Made by a program: the position numbers and the translations under genes. DNA of 56,178 bases from positions 1 through 56,178 of the forward strand of contig SFIM01000012.1 in NCBI GenBank assembly GCA_004556155.1, read 5' to 3'. Within the stretch, counting starts at the first letter, position 1. Each line of letters begins with the position of its first letter. Shown here piece by piece: positions 43,742 through 52,990 of this stretch. Source of the DNA: Clostridiales bacterium. GTDB lineage: Bacteria > Bacillota > Clostridia > Christensenellales > Aristaeellaceae. The notes beneath the pieces are model-generated. The model ran no database searches, was not told the origin of the DNA, and saw nothing but the letters and a program-made list of their open reading frames with translations.

Positions 43742-45261
43742 GCAATCACGCAGGTGCCCTCGGGCAGCGTTTCCTCCTCGTCCGCCGTCAGCTGCTCATT
43801 GAGCGCCAACAGGCTCTCGCGGGGCAGACGATAGCGCTTCATCACATCCCAAAGCCGCTCGTCGGGCTGCGTGCGGTACATCGCAAGCACGCTTTCCGCC
43901 GCCGGGGCAGGCTCCTGCGCCACCTCGGTAACAACAAACGCCTGCCCGTAGCGCGTGCCCTCCGCGCGCAGGGAAATCACATAGCGGATTTCAGCCCGAT
44001 CCCCGGCCACGGCGGAGGGCTCCACCCGCAGGGCGGACAGCGTCAGCACATCCTCGGGCTGCGCATCGGCAGCAAAGGCCATGCGCGCGGGTTCCTCGGC
44101 CGTATAGGCCACGGGAATGCCGCTGTCCTCAGTCATGTAGATCAGCGTAGCGCGCAGCAGCATATCGGCGTTGAGCTTGCCGCCCTGGGCGCTTGCCCCT
44201 ACCAGCACAGGCTGCACAAAGGCCGCCAGCACGGTTTTGATGCGCGGCGTGCCCTCGGGCAGGATCATCTGCAACCGCCCGCTTTCGGCCGTTTGCTCAT
44301 TGACGGAGGCGCTGCGATAAGCAATGCGCTCGCCCGAGGGAATCAGCTGATCGCCCGCGCTGGCAAACACATCGGCCACCACGCTCTGCCGTTGCTCACG
44401 CAAAGCCTGCACGCCCACCTTCAGGCTTACCTCGGCACGCAGGATGCGCTCATCCTCCTTGCCTTCCAGAGCCACAGCGGCGTCCGTCGTCTGCGCGCTG
44501 GCCGACAGCGCGTCGCCCATCTCGCCGCTGAGCGTCACCGTCTGCTCAAAGGGCATGCTATGCTGGGTGTATACCAGCGGCCGTCCCGGCATGCGCGAGG
44601 CATGGCACACCGTCAGATCAATCGTGCCAGTCACCGTCGCGCGGCCGTCCGCGCCGCCAATGATATCCTCCACCCGCGCGTCCGCGCCCGCAAACAGGGC
44701 TTCCTCCACCTGCAGGGCCGGAGCCAGCTCAAACTCGCCGCGTATCAGCCCGCTGCTCTCGCCCCCGCCCACGCACTGCTGCAGCTCCAGTGTTTGGGAC
44801 AGCACCTGCGCGCCGTCCTCCTCCACCTGCGTCACCGCGTTCACCTGCCGCGCCGCGTCCGCCTGCGCCGTCACGTTTATCTCCGCACGCAGCAGCAAGC
44901 GCCCATTAAACACCCGCGCGGTCGCGCTGGTAATCTCGCAATGAGGCGTATAGGCCGCGCTGCCCTCGCCGGGCGTGATGGTCAGGACGCGGGAAAAATC
45001 GCCGCTGCCCTCGGCGCAGCGCACGCGCGTCAGATCTCCCTGGGCGTACAGGGCGCGAAAATTCACCCTGCCGCTGACCGTCAGCCGATTGCCCACGGCC
45101 TCGGCCTGGGCAGGCTCGGCCTGCGCCTCGGTATAAAACAGACGCACCTCATCCCGCAGCCCGCCGGGCAGCGCCGCCTCGGCCTCCACGGCAAATTGCT
45201 GAGGCACGGCCCGCAGCTGCATGCCGCCCTCGATAAGCTCCTTTTTCATGCGCACACTCAT
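43729..45261 (-). CDS. sipL: SipL-like SPOCS-domain protein with C-terminal LysM
   Basis: 510 residues from ATG 45261, preceded by GGAGGG. Repeated SPOCS (DUF3794) beta domains fill residues 1-450, with the recurring pattern VSGRVNFRALYA, VTGTIDLTVCHA and ATLIYMTEDSG. A LysM-like domain ends the protein (about 460-508, RLWDVMKRYRLPRESLLALNEQ). In Clostridioides difficile SipL binds SpoIVA and attaches the spore coat to the forespore. A sigma-E-like promoter upstream (45288-45316) fits that timing. No signal peptide, so mother-cell cytoplasm. Confidence 0.85.
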   Translation of the reverse strand: MSVRMKKELIEGGMQLRAVPQQFAVEAEAALPGGLRDEVRLFYTEAQAEPAQAEAVGNRLTVSGRVNFRALYAQGDLTRVRCAEGSGDFSRVLTITPGEGSAAYTPHCEITSATARVFNGRLLLRAEINVTAQADAARQVNAVTQVEEDGAQVLSQTLELQQCVGGGESSGLIRGEFELAPALQVEEALFAGADARVEDIIGGADGRATVTGTIDLTVCHASRMPGRPLVYTQHSMPFEQTVTLSGEMGDALSASAQTTDAAVALEGKEDERILRAEVSLKVGVQALREQRQSVVADVFASAGDQLIPSGERIAYRSASVNEQTAESGRLQMILPEGTPRIKTVLAAFVQPVLVGASAQGGKLNADMLLRATLIYMTEDSGIPVAYTAEEPARMAFAADAQPEDVLTLSALRVEPSAVAGDRAEIRYVISLRAEGTRYGQAFVVTEVAQEPAPAAESVLAMYRTQPDERLWDVMKRYRLPRESLLALNEQLTADEEETLPEGTCVIAYKR

Positions 45262-45287
45262 TTCCTGCTCCCTCCGTTTCTGCATTC

Positions 45288-45316
45288 ATCGTATTCAAAG
45301 CCGCCATACAATATGC
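45288..45316 (-). promoter_or_regulatory. Sigma-E-like sporulation promoter of the sipL-like gene
   Basis: On the minus strand GCATATT (45316-45310), 14-base spacer, AATACGAT (45295-45288), close to the mother-cell sigma-E consensus KMATATT-N14-CATACAnT. About 27 bases before the start codon. Confidence 0.55.
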
Positions 45317-45385
45317 CTGCTCATTCATTCTGCGCAAAAAAGGGACGATTGTTTGCTCGAAACGACCCAATTTTTTGCCTTTCTC

Positions 45386-45414
45386 TTGATTCTGGGGTTC
45401 AAACATGATATACT
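45386..45414 (+). promoter_or_regulatory. Promoter of the TRM11-like gene
   Basis: TTGATT (45386-45391), 17-base spacer, TATACT (45409-45414), 36 bases before the ATG. Confidence 0.65.
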
Positions 45415-45450
45415 GAGAGTAAGGCAGATTTATGCATAGGAAGGGAACTC

Positions 45451-46455
45451 ATGCGATACGCCTATCAATTACGCTCACATGCCAACGCTCGCTATCAGGA
45501 TTCTTTGATCTCACTGTCACAAAAGGAATTGGCCTGCATGCTCTCCGCATGCGGGGTTGACGCGCAGATTACCCCCTGCACGCTGGGCGGCGCGCCATTT
45601 TTATGCTTTGAGGCCGATCCCCTCACCCCCGCGCAGGCCGCGTTTGTGCATGGGCATTCCGCCCTGTATATGACCGCCGCGCTGGAAGGCGATCTTTTGC
45701 GGCCGCTTGATCCGCCGGCCATTCCCTGCCTGCCCGGCGATATGCCCGATATTCTCAAGTATAAGGGCAAAACCAACGCAGCCTTTACCCACCTGCTGAT
45801 CAATCTGGCCCTGTCCGCCGGCGGGGTATGGCAGCAGCCGCACCCCAGGGTGCTGGATCCCATTTGCGGCCGCGGCACCACGCTGTACTGCGCGCTGACG
45901 CGCGGCATGCACGCCGTGGGTGTGGAGGAATCCCGCCGGGAGCTGAGCGAAGGCATTGCCTTTACGCAGAAGTGGTTGCAATATCACCGCGTCAAGCACA
46001 GCATGACCCGCGCGGGCATGACCCTGCCGGGCGGCAAAAACGCCCCCGGCACGCAGTTTACCGTGCAGACCGATACTGGCGCGCTGACGATGACGATGAT
46101 CCAGGCCGATACATCCCAGTGCGGGCAGTTATTGCGCAAGCAGCGCGTGCACGCCCTGGCCGCCGATCTGCCCTACGGCGTGCAGCACGCCCCAACGGAA
46201 GGTCGCCGCATAAGCTCGCTGGAGCAATTATTGGAGCGTGCCCTGCCCGCCTGGTATCAGGCGCTGCTTCCCGGCTGCGCAGCCGCCGTCGCCTTTAACA
46301 CCTACACCCTGCGGCGCGATCGCTTTGCCGATATCGCGCAAAAAGCCAGCTTTGAAATCGCCGGCGCACCGCTGTACGACAACTTTGAGCACTGGGTCGA
46401 GCAGGCCGTCAACCGCGACGTGCTGGTGCTGCTTCGTCCCGCTAAAGACGCTTAA
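45451..46455 (+). CDS. TRM11-like SAM-dependent RNA methyltransferase
   Basis: 334 residues. The AdoMet motif I is RVLDPICGRGTTLYCAL (about 132-148) and the catalytic motif IV is AADLPYGVQHA (about 232-242), the D-x-P-Y form used in N2-guanine/adenine methylation of tRNA. The N-terminal ~110 residues are short for a full THUMP module. AGGAAGGGAA stands before the ATG. Probably modifies tRNA or rRNA; target unknown. 39 bases before rho. Confidence 0.85.
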   Translation: MRYAYQLRSHANARYQDSLISLSQKELACMLSACGVDAQITPCTLGGAPFLCFEADPLTPAQAAFVHGHSALYMTAALEGDLLRPLDPPAIPCLPGDMPDILKYKGKTNAAFTHLLINLALSAGGVWQQPHPRVLDPICGRGTTLYCALTRGMHAVGVEESRRELSEGIAFTQKWLQYHRVKHSMTRAGMTLPGGKNAPGTQFTVQTDTGALTMTMIQADTSQCGQLLRKQRVHALAADLPYGVQHAPTEGRRISSLEQLLERALPAWYQALLPGCAAAVAFNTYTLRRDRFADIAQKASFEIAGAPLYDNFEHWVEQAVNRDVLVLLRPAKDA

Positions 46456-46494
46456 ACATATTATTATTGTCAGGAACTCAAGGAGGAACACACA

Positions 46495-48402
46495 TTGTAT
46501 AGCAAGGAAGCCTTTGAAGCCATGACCGTGGTTGAACTGCGCAAAGTTGCCCGTGAAAATGGCGTTACTCTCAGCGCAGGCATTTCCAAGCAAGGCATTG
46601 TGGAGCGCCTTTGCGCCGCCCTGGTCAAGCCCGAAGAGGACGCCGCCGCCGAGGCGGAACAGCCCGCCACGCCCATTATCCGCCGCGTGGCCTCCATCGT
46701 ATCCGATGACGACGATACACCGGTGCTTACGCCCAACGTGCCTTTTAATCGCAGCACCATGGGCGGCTCCGCCCCTCTTCCCCCTGCCGCGCGCCCCGCG
46801 CCGCGGCCCGCGCAGCCTGCGCCGCAAGCCAGCAATCCTGGCCAGCCTACGGTCAACCGCGGCAATATTCCCGGCACCAACAAGCCGGTGTTCTCGCTGG
46901 AAGGCGTGCGCGCCTGGCATAATCCGCGCAATTATCAGCAGCAGAATAACAGTACCTTCGCTCAGCGCCCTGGCGCGGGCTTCACGCAGCAGCATCCCGC
47001 CGCTTCGCCCTATGGCCAGCAGCGGACAATGCAGCGTCCCGCGTCCACAGTTTCGCGCTTTGGCCCCGAGGCTGCGCAGACGGACGCTCCTGCCCCCGAT
47101 GCGCCTGCGCCCGGCTATCGCGGCGACGTTCGCCCCCAGCCGCAATACGCGCCGCAGGATCAGCGCCCCGTCTATGGCCAGCCTGCCTATAATCAGCCCG
47201 CGTACAATCAGCCTGCCTATGGCAACGATTACCGCGCGCGCACGCCCATGCAGCCGCGCGATCCCGCCGCACCCGCCGGTCTGCCCGATATGCTCAGCGC
47301 TGGCGAGGTGACCGACGGCAGCGGCATTCTGGAAATCCATCCCGAGGGCTATGGCTTCCTGCGCGTGCATAATTATCTGCCCGGCCGCGGGGATATCTAC
47401 GTATCCAACGCGCAGATCCGCCGTTTCCACCTGCGTAACGGCGATTCCATCACGGGCAAGGTGCGTCCCCAGCGTGAAAACGATCGTTTCGGCGCGCTGC
47501 TCTACATCACCGAGATCAACGGCATCGATCCGGACGACACGGCTGAGCGCCCTGCTTTCGATGCCCTGACGGCTACCTATCCCACCAAGCAGCTGCTGCT
47601 TTCCAAGAAAAACCCGCAAAACGGCCTGCTGCGCACGATGGATCTCTTGTGCCCCATCGGCCTTGGCCAGCGTGCGCTGATTGTCGCGCCCCCGCACAGC
47701 GGCAAGACGGAGTTAATGCAGTCCATCGCATCAGCCATTCGCGCGCAGCATCCCCGCATGCCGCTGATGACCCTGCTGCTGGGCGAACGCCCGGAGGATA
47801 TCACCGCCGCCCGCGCACAGCTGCCGGGCGAGGTAGTAGCCGTGGGCTTTGACGAACCTCTGGACAGCCAGACCCGCTGCGCCGAAATGGTGCTGGAGCG
47901 TGCCATGCGCCTGGCCGAGCAGAAGAAGGACGTAATTGTCTTTATCGACAACCTGACCAACCTGTGCCGCGCCTATAATGAAAGCGCGCCGCAAGCGGCG
48001 CGCATGCTGCCCGGCGGCCTGGCTGCCAACGCGCTGGCCAAGCCCCGCCACCTCTTTGGCGCGGCCCGTGTCCTGCGCGAGGGCGGCAGCCTGACCATCA
48101 TCGCCGTGCTGACCGCCGATACCGGCAGCCCGCTGGATGCAGCCATTGCCGATGAATTCCGCGGCACGGCTAATATGGAACTGTATCTGAACGCCGACGG
48201 CACGATCAATCTGCGCCGCAGTCTCACCCGCAAGGCAGATCTTATGCAGAGCGAGGATTCGCAGAAGGCCGCCGCCGCCCTGCGCGCCGCCATTGCCCAG
48301 GACGATCTGGTTCAGGCGCAGCAGCGCATGGCCGATCTGCTTGCGCAGACGGAGGATTTCGACGCGCTGGTGACTCAGTTAAGTCACCCCGCCGAATCCT
48401 GA
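46495..48402 (+). CDS. rho: Transcription termination factor Rho with long disordered insert
   Basis: 635 residues (E. coli Rho has 419), TTG start with AAGGAGG. Rho N-terminal helical domain 1-45; then ~215 residues (about 50-265) of A/P/Q/R-rich low complexity with tandem (N)QPAY units at 229-243; RNA-binding cold-shock-like domain about 268-345; RecA-like ATPase with Walker A APPHSGKTE (398-406), ERPEDIT, Walker B VIVFIDNLT (480-488) and DEFRGTANMELYL. Residue Asn replaces the usual Ser after the Walker B Asp. Functional hexameric helicase expected. Its 3' end overlaps the convergent carboxypeptidase gene by 19 bases. Confidence 0.95.
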   Translation: MYSKEAFEAMTVVELRKVARENGVTLSAGISKQGIVERLCAALVKPEEDAAAEAEQPATPIIRRVASIVSDDDDTPVLTPNVPFNRSTMGGSAPLPPAARPAPRPAQPAPQASNPGQPTVNRGNIPGTNKPVFSLEGVRAWHNPRNYQQQNNSTFAQRPGAGFTQQHPAASPYGQQRTMQRPASTVSRFGPEAAQTDAPAPDAPAPGYRGDVRPQPQYAPQDQRPVYGQPAYNQPAYNQPAYGNDYRARTPMQPRDPAAPAGLPDMLSAGEVTDGSGILEIHPEGYGFLRVHNYLPGRGDIYVSNAQIRRFHLRNGDSITGKVRPQRENDRFGALLYITEINGIDPDDTAERPAFDALTATYPTKQLLLSKKNPQNGLLRTMDLLCPIGLGQRALIVAPPHSGKTELMQSIASAIRAQHPRMPLMTLLLGERPEDITAARAQLPGEVVAVGFDEPLDSQTRCAEMVLERAMRLAEQKKDVIVFIDNLTNLCRAYNESAPQAARMLPGGLAANALAKPRHLFGAARVLREGGSLTIIAVLTADTGSPLDAAIADEFRGTANMELYLNADGTINLRRSLTRKADLMQSEDSQKAAAALRAAIAQDDLVQAQQRMADLLAQTEDFDALVTQLSHPAES

Positions 48403-49352
48403 TTCCCCGTCAGCACACACACGGCATACCCCAGATTATCAGCGCTCGGCGCGGCTTCGTACCCATCTGGCAGCACGAACGCCGCGCCGTTTTTCATCAT
48501 CTGGGCGCACAGGATATAGCATGGCTTTCCTTGCGGCCCATCCAGCCGCAGCGCGCCATAGCGGTGCAGGGCCTGTAGGTATTTCTCCAGGCAGTAGCCT
48601 GCCGCATGCATGGCCGCGGCATGTGCCTTGCCCACATAGCGGAAATGCAGCCGCTCGCTGTCCCACCCAGCGGCCTCGGGCTGATCGGGCGGATAGCGGC
48701 GAATCACACCGTAATGCCAGGCATTTTCTGCCAACCAGCGACCATCCTCCGTGCGCAGCAACGGATCAGACTGCGACCAATCCATCTCCCCGCCCAGGCG
48801 CACGTCAAAGCACGCAGCCAGCTGATGCTCACTGCATCCGCCGTCGGGCACATCGGCAATGGCCCGGCTCATGGCCTGCGCCAGCGGCATCGTGGCGCGA
48901 TAGCTTTCAAAGGTTTGGCTTTGCAGCAGCCGCTGTGCCTCAGGCGAACGCATGCCCTCGGTAATCCAGGTGCTCAGCAGCGGATTATCCTCCGCCAGCT
49001 CGCACAGGGCATAGATGGTCGCCTCCGACAGCGTTACCGTTTCGGCCGCAGGGATATACAGCCCCACCATGTGACGCACATTGCGCGCCTGCTGGTGCGT
49101 GCGCTGGGAATCCAGCGGATGGCCGGGCGAAACATACAAAAGCTCACCCTGATACAGCGTATCGCTGTCAAAGAATCGCTCCTCGCCCTGCGGGGCGTCG
49201 GCCAGGGCATACAGCGCATAGCCATCCCGCTGCCCCAGCAGGATATCCTCAGCAAGCGTCTGCTGCGCGCGCGGCAGCCCTTCGCAGCAAAGCATCATCA
49301 GCATCAGTGCCACAAGCACCGGTATCAAGGATTTGCGCAGTTTGGCTTCCAT
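48384..49352 (-). CDS. VanY-like D,D-carboxypeptidase (M15B), exported
   Basis: 322 residues from ATG 49352 (GGGAGG upstream). N-terminal membrane/signal segment (about 8-28). The metal-site motif SEHQLAACFDV (His and Asp ligands) and the downstream LHFRYVG (His ligand, with acidic residue in the WDSER before it) match M15B peptidases, as does EGMRSPEAQ. It trims the terminal D-Ala from peptidoglycan stem peptides outside the cell. The C-terminal ~60 residues are extra. Confidence 0.85.
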   Translation of the reverse strand: MEAKLRKSLIPVLVALMLMMLCCEGLPRAQQTLAEDILLGQRDGYALYALADAPQGEERFFDSDTLYQGELLYVSPGHPLDSQRTHQQARNVRHMVGLYIPAAETVTLSEATIYALCELAEDNPLLSTWITEGMRSPEAQRLLQSQTFESYRATMPLAQAMSRAIADVPDGGCSEHQLAACFDVRLGGEMDWSQSDPLLRTEDGRWLAENAWHYGVIRRYPPDQPEAAGWDSERLHFRYVGKAHAAAMHAAGYCLEKYLQALHRYGALRLDGPQGKPCYILCAQMMKNGAAFVLPDGYEAAPSADNLGYAVCVLTGNQDSAG

Positions 49353-49432
49353 CTTTTTGCCTCCCGCAATTGATACTCTTAGCCTGCGCAATCCATGCAT
49401 ATTCTATTCATCCTCTATCAGGAGGTATACAC

Positions 49433-50479
49433 ATGAGCATTTCGATTTCTTCCTTTGGCGCGCTGCCCGATGGCCGCGCCGCCGCGCTTTTTACCCTGAC
49501 CAATCCTTCCGGCGCGCAGCTGTGCCTGACCGATTATGGCGCGCGCATCGTGGCTGTGCGTGTGCCTGATCGCACGGGCAACCTGGCCGATGTGGCGCTG
49601 GGCTTTGACAGCGCCGCCGATTATATCCGCCAGGATAACTATATCGGCGCGACCATTGGCCGCGTAGGCAACCGCATCGCCGGCTCCGCCTTTACCCTGA
49701 GCGGCAAGGACTATCATGTGGATGCAAACGAAGGCCCCAACTGCCTGCACGGCGGGCATAACGCCTTTGACCGCCAGCTTTGGCATGCCGAGCCGCACGA
49801 GGGCGAGGCGGCTAATATGGTCACCTTTACCTATACCAGCGCGGACGGCGAGGAGGGCTTTCCCGGCACGCTGCGGGTGACGGTGAGCATTGGCTGGTCG
49901 CATGAAAACGACCTGAGCATTTGCTACAGCGCCGTGTGCGATCAGGATACCCTGTGCAACCTGACCAACCATTCCTATTTCAATCTGGCCGGTCAAGGCA
50001 ATATCGAGCAGCAGATTTTGACGCTGAACGCGCCTTTCATTACCGAGACGGACGACGCGCTGATCCCCACCGGCCACGATTTGCCCGTGGACGGCCTGCC
50101 GGTAGATTTCCGCTCCGGGCTGCGCCTGGGCGAGGGGTTTGCCCGCGGCAGCGAGTATCCCATGATGGTGGCAAAAAATGGCTATGATTTCAACTTTACC
50201 GTGGCAGGCAGCGGCATGCGCTGCTTCGGCTCGCTGTATGATCCGCAAAGCGGCCGCGTGATGCACCTGCGCTCCACCGAGCCGTGCGTGCAGGTGTATT
50301 CCGGCCAGCATATGGATTTTTCCGGTCACCAGGGCACGCATTATGGCTGCCATGCTGGCCTGGCGCTGGAAACCCAGCATCATCCCGACGCAATCCACCA
50401 CGCCGCCTTCCCCAGCGTTGTGCTGCGCGCCAACACGCCCTACGAGACGCAGACGGTGTACAGCTTCAGCGTAAAGTAA
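49433..50479 (+). CDS. galM: Aldose 1-epimerase (galactose mutarotase)
   Basis: 348 residues from ATG 49433 (AGGAGG upstream). Motifs: GRVGNRIAGSAF, NCLHGG, TNHSYFNL with catalytic His, and LALETQHHPD with the catalytic Glu. Interconverts alpha and beta anomers of galactose or glucose in the cytoplasm. No other galactose genes lie nearby, so it stands alone between the wall peptidase and the jag block. Confidence 0.95.
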   Translation: MSISISSFGALPDGRAAALFTLTNPSGAQLCLTDYGARIVAVRVPDRTGNLADVALGFDSAADYIRQDNYIGATIGRVGNRIAGSAFTLSGKDYHVDANEGPNCLHGGHNAFDRQLWHAEPHEGEAANMVTFTYTSADGEEGFPGTLRVTVSIGWSHENDLSICYSAVCDQDTLCNLTNHSYFNLAGQGNIEQQILTLNAPFITETDDALIPTGHDLPVDGLPVDFRSGLRLGEGFARGSEYPMMVAKNGYDFNFTVAGSGMRCFGSLYDPQSGRVMHLRSTEPCVQVYSGQHMDFSGHQGTHYGCHAGLALETQHHPDAIHHAAFPSVVLRANTPYETQTVYSFSVK

Positions 50480-50490
50480 AAAGGATAAGG

Positions 50491-50530
50491 AAAAACCGCC
50501 GGCCTTCGCAGCAATGCGATGGACGGCGGT
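50491..50530 (-). terminator. Terminator at the end of the jag operon
   Basis: Stem accgccg (50495-50501) with cggcggt (50524-50530) followed on the minus strand by TTTTT (50495-50491). Lies between convergent galM and jag and may serve both. Confidence 0.7.
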
Positions 50531-50546
50531 CTGTTTTATGATGGAT

Positions 50547-51641
50547 TTAGGCTTCGGGCTGGCTCTCCTGCACGGGAGCTTCCACAGCCACCGCTTCGGT
50601 GGCAGTTTCCTCTACCACAGGGATTTCAGCCTTGGCTTCCTCGGCAGGCTGCGCCTTGGAGGCGGCGGCCTTCTTGGGGCGCTGGGGTTTATTGATGGTG
50701 ATCACCACATGACGGTTGGGTTCTTCACCCTCAGAATGGGTGGTCACAGCATCGTTGCCTTGCAGGGCAGAGTGCAGGATGCGGCGCTCATAGGGATTCA
50801 TAGGCTCCAGCGATACACGGCGGCCCGTCTTGACAGCGCGGTTAGCCATGCGGTTGGCCAGGCGGATCAGCGCCTCCTCGCGGCGGGCGCGGTAGCCCTC
50901 CGTATCCAGGGTGACGCGGGTGTATTCGCCGCGGCCCTTGTTCACCTGCAGGCTGGTTAAGTATTGCAAAGCATCCAGGGTTTCGCCGCGGCGGCCAATC
51001 AGCACGCCCTGCTCATCGCCCATCATATTGACGCGCACGTTACCCTCTTCATCGGTATTGACGGCCACGGACACCTGCACGCCCATCAGCTGGGTCAGCT
51101 CCTGCAGGAAGGTCTGCGCGCGGCCGGCAGCCGTTTCAGGATCGGCCTGCTCGGCAGGCTCCACGGGCTTCTTGGGCTCCTGGGGCTGCTGCGGACGGGG
51201 CTTCTTTTCGGCGGGCTTGCGGGCAGGCTTCTTAGGCGCTTCGGGCTGCTCGGCCTTTGGCGCATCGTCCTGCGCGGGCTTTTCAGCGGCCTTCTTGGGG
51301 GCGGCAGGCTTCTTTTCAACAGGCTTAGGCTGGGCAGGCTTTTCCTGCGCGGGCTTGGCAGGCGCTTCCGCCTGGGGCTTGCGGGCAGGCTGCTTTTTAG
51401 GAGCGGGCTTCTTTTCCTCCAGGGAATCGGCAAACAGCGAATGGGTATCCAGCACGCTACTTTGCTCAATCACGGTCAGGCGCACGCGCCAGGGACGGCT
51501 GCCAAACAGGCCGAACAGACCCTTGCTGCCTTCTTCCACTACGTCTACGTTTACTTCGCCAATCGTCAGGCCCAGGGCTTCCAGGCCGGCGTCAATCGCT
51601 TCTTCACGGGTTTTGCCGGTAGCTTCATAGGATTTGCTCAT
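50547..51641 (-). CDS. jag: Jag/KhpB RNA-binding protein
   Basis: 364 residues against ~200-250 usual. Jag_N domain 1-55, a K/P/A-rich linker (about 75-170) of repeated KPA units, KH domain about 172-250 with the IGRRGETLDALQ loop, R3H domain about 255-322 (NPYERRILHSAL), and an acidic A/E/P tail. Binds RNA, works with KhpA in cell elongation and division in relatives. Its start overlaps the yidC stop by one base. Confidence 0.95.
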   Translation of the reverse strand: MSKSYEATGKTREEAIDAGLEALGLTIGEVNVDVVEEGSKGLFGLFGSRPWRVRLTVIEQSSVLDTHSLFADSLEEKKPAPKKQPARKPQAEAPAKPAQEKPAQPKPVEKKPAAPKKAAEKPAQDDAPKAEQPEAPKKPARKPAEKKPRPQQPQEPKKPVEPAEQADPETAAGRAQTFLQELTQLMGVQVSVAVNTDEEGNVRVNMMGDEQGVLIGRRGETLDALQYLTSLQVNKGRGEYTRVTLDTEGYRARREEALIRLANRMANRAVKTGRRVSLEPMNPYERRILHSALQGNDAVTTHSEGEEPNRHVVITINKPQRPKKAAASKAQPAEEAKAEIPVVEETATEAVAVEAPVQESQPEA

Positions 51642-52714
51642 TATTTAACGTTCCCCTCTCCCTCGGTCAGCGCTTTTTCCCTTGCGTCCTTCTTTTCCAG
51701 ATACCTGTTGATCCAAATCGACTGCGCGGTGGCAAACATGTTGATGGTTACCCAGTACAGGGCGAAACCGGCGTTGCTGCTCAAGCAGATGAATACCGAG
51801 AAGATCGGGAAGAAGTACTTCATAAAGGCGTTCATGCTGCCGTTCTGCTGGTTGTTCTGCTGCTGATTGGCCTGATCCTGCATGGCGGGATTCAGCTTGG
51901 TCATCAGCCACTGGGTCACGCCCGACAGAATGGGCAGGATCAGCAGGCCGTTGAAATCCTTATAGAGGGTGAAGGAGAAGAGCAGGACGCTTACATTCTT
52001 CCAGCCGGGCACAGCGGCCGTCTGGGCAATGTAGGTAGGCATCTGCTGCATGGTGGGCAGCAGGTAGGTGTTGATGGTGGTTTGCAGCGCCGCGTTGCTG
52101 GTGAAGTTGAAGATTTCAGAGGCGCTCAGCTCCGCCGCCGCAGGCACGGCAGCGCGGATATGCTGCAGCATCGTGGCCAGGTCGGCCTCGGATACCGTTT
52201 TGAGCATATGATCCCAGGTATTCATGCCGATGCTGATCATGGCGCTGGCGTCGGGCGCGATGGTCTTAAAGGGGGAATCCGCCATGAACACGTTCTTGAT
52301 CCACAGGAAACTCTCATACACAGGGGTTTCGCCCTTCAGGAAGGCGAAGGCCTGCTCGATCAGCTCCATATTGGCGATATCGCGCATGGCGTAGAACATG
52401 CAGAACAGGATGGGCCACTGCAGCAGCATGGGCAGGCAGCCGCTCATGGGGTTGTAGTGTTCTTTCTTCATCAGCTCAGCCTGTTTTTGCTGCAGGCGCT
52501 GCTTATCGTCGCCATACTTTTGCTGCAGCTTATTGAGCTTGGGCTGAATCTCGCTCATTTTGCGCATGCCCTTGCGGGATTTTACTTCAAAGGGGGTCAG
52601 CACCGTGCGGATCAGCACGGTAAAGATGATGACGGCGATGCCGTAATTATGGACCAGCCCGTAGATCCACTGCAGGATCTCGCGCAGCCATACCGTGACA
52701 AAAAACGTATTCAT
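51641..52714 (-). CDS. yidC: YidC/Oxa1 membrane insertase
   Basis: 357 residues. No signal peptide or lipobox (unlike many Gram-positive YidC), a first membrane segment at 20-40, the positively charged Arg in VLIRTVLTPFEVKS, the coiled-coil hairpin (about 50-85), and further segments near 95, 245 and 300. Inserts and folds membrane proteins with SecYEG. The loop 120-230 is longer than in B. subtilis YidC, and the cytoplasmic Q-rich stretch ~280 (QQQNNQQNG) is unusual. Confidence 0.95.
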   Translation of the reverse strand: MNTFFVTVWLREILQWIYGLVHNYGIAVIIFTVLIRTVLTPFEVKSRKGMRKMSEIQPKLNKLQQKYGDDKQRLQQKQAELMKKEHYNPMSGCLPMLLQWPILFCMFYAMRDIANMELIEQAFAFLKGETPVYESFLWIKNVFMADSPFKTIAPDASAMISIGMNTWDHMLKTVSEADLATMLQHIRAAVPAAAELSASEIFNFTSNAALQTTINTYLLPTMQQMPTYIAQTAAVPGWKNVSVLLFSFTLYKDFNGLLILPILSGVTQWLMTKLNPAMQDQANQQQNNQQNGSMNAFMKYFFPIFSVFICLSSNAGFALYWVTINMFATAQSIWINRYLEKKDAREKALTEGEGNVK

Positions 52715-52717
52715 CGA

Positions 52718-52963
52718 TCAATTCTCGTCCTTCCTGATGATGGTATCCACTCGCTCGGGAACGGGATCATAGCCCCCCTTGGCAAAGGGGTGGCAGCGCA
52801 GCAGCCGCCTGGCCGCCAGGTATCCGCCGTAGACCGCGCCATAGCGCTCCACGGCCTGCATGGCATATTCGGAACAGGTGGGCGTATATTTGCACGCGGG
52901 CGGCAGGAGCGGACTGATACGCCGCTTATAGAAGCGCAAAGATGCAAGCATGGCTCGCTTCAT
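52718..52963 (-). CDS. yidD: Membrane protein insertion efficiency factor YidD
   Basis: 81 residues from ATG 52963 (a GTG three bases up is possible). Contains the YidD motif CKYTPTCSEYAMQAVERYG and CHPFAKGGYDPVP. Small amphipathic factor that assists YidC at the membrane. Sits between rnpA and yidC as in many bacteria. Confidence 0.95.
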   Translation of the reverse strand: MKRAMLASLRFYKRRISPLLPPACKYTPTCSEYAMQAVERYGAVYGGYLAARRLLRCHPFAKGGYDPVPERVDTIIRKDEN

Positions 52964-52990
52964 CACTGCTGCTCACCCCAGTCCCGTGCA

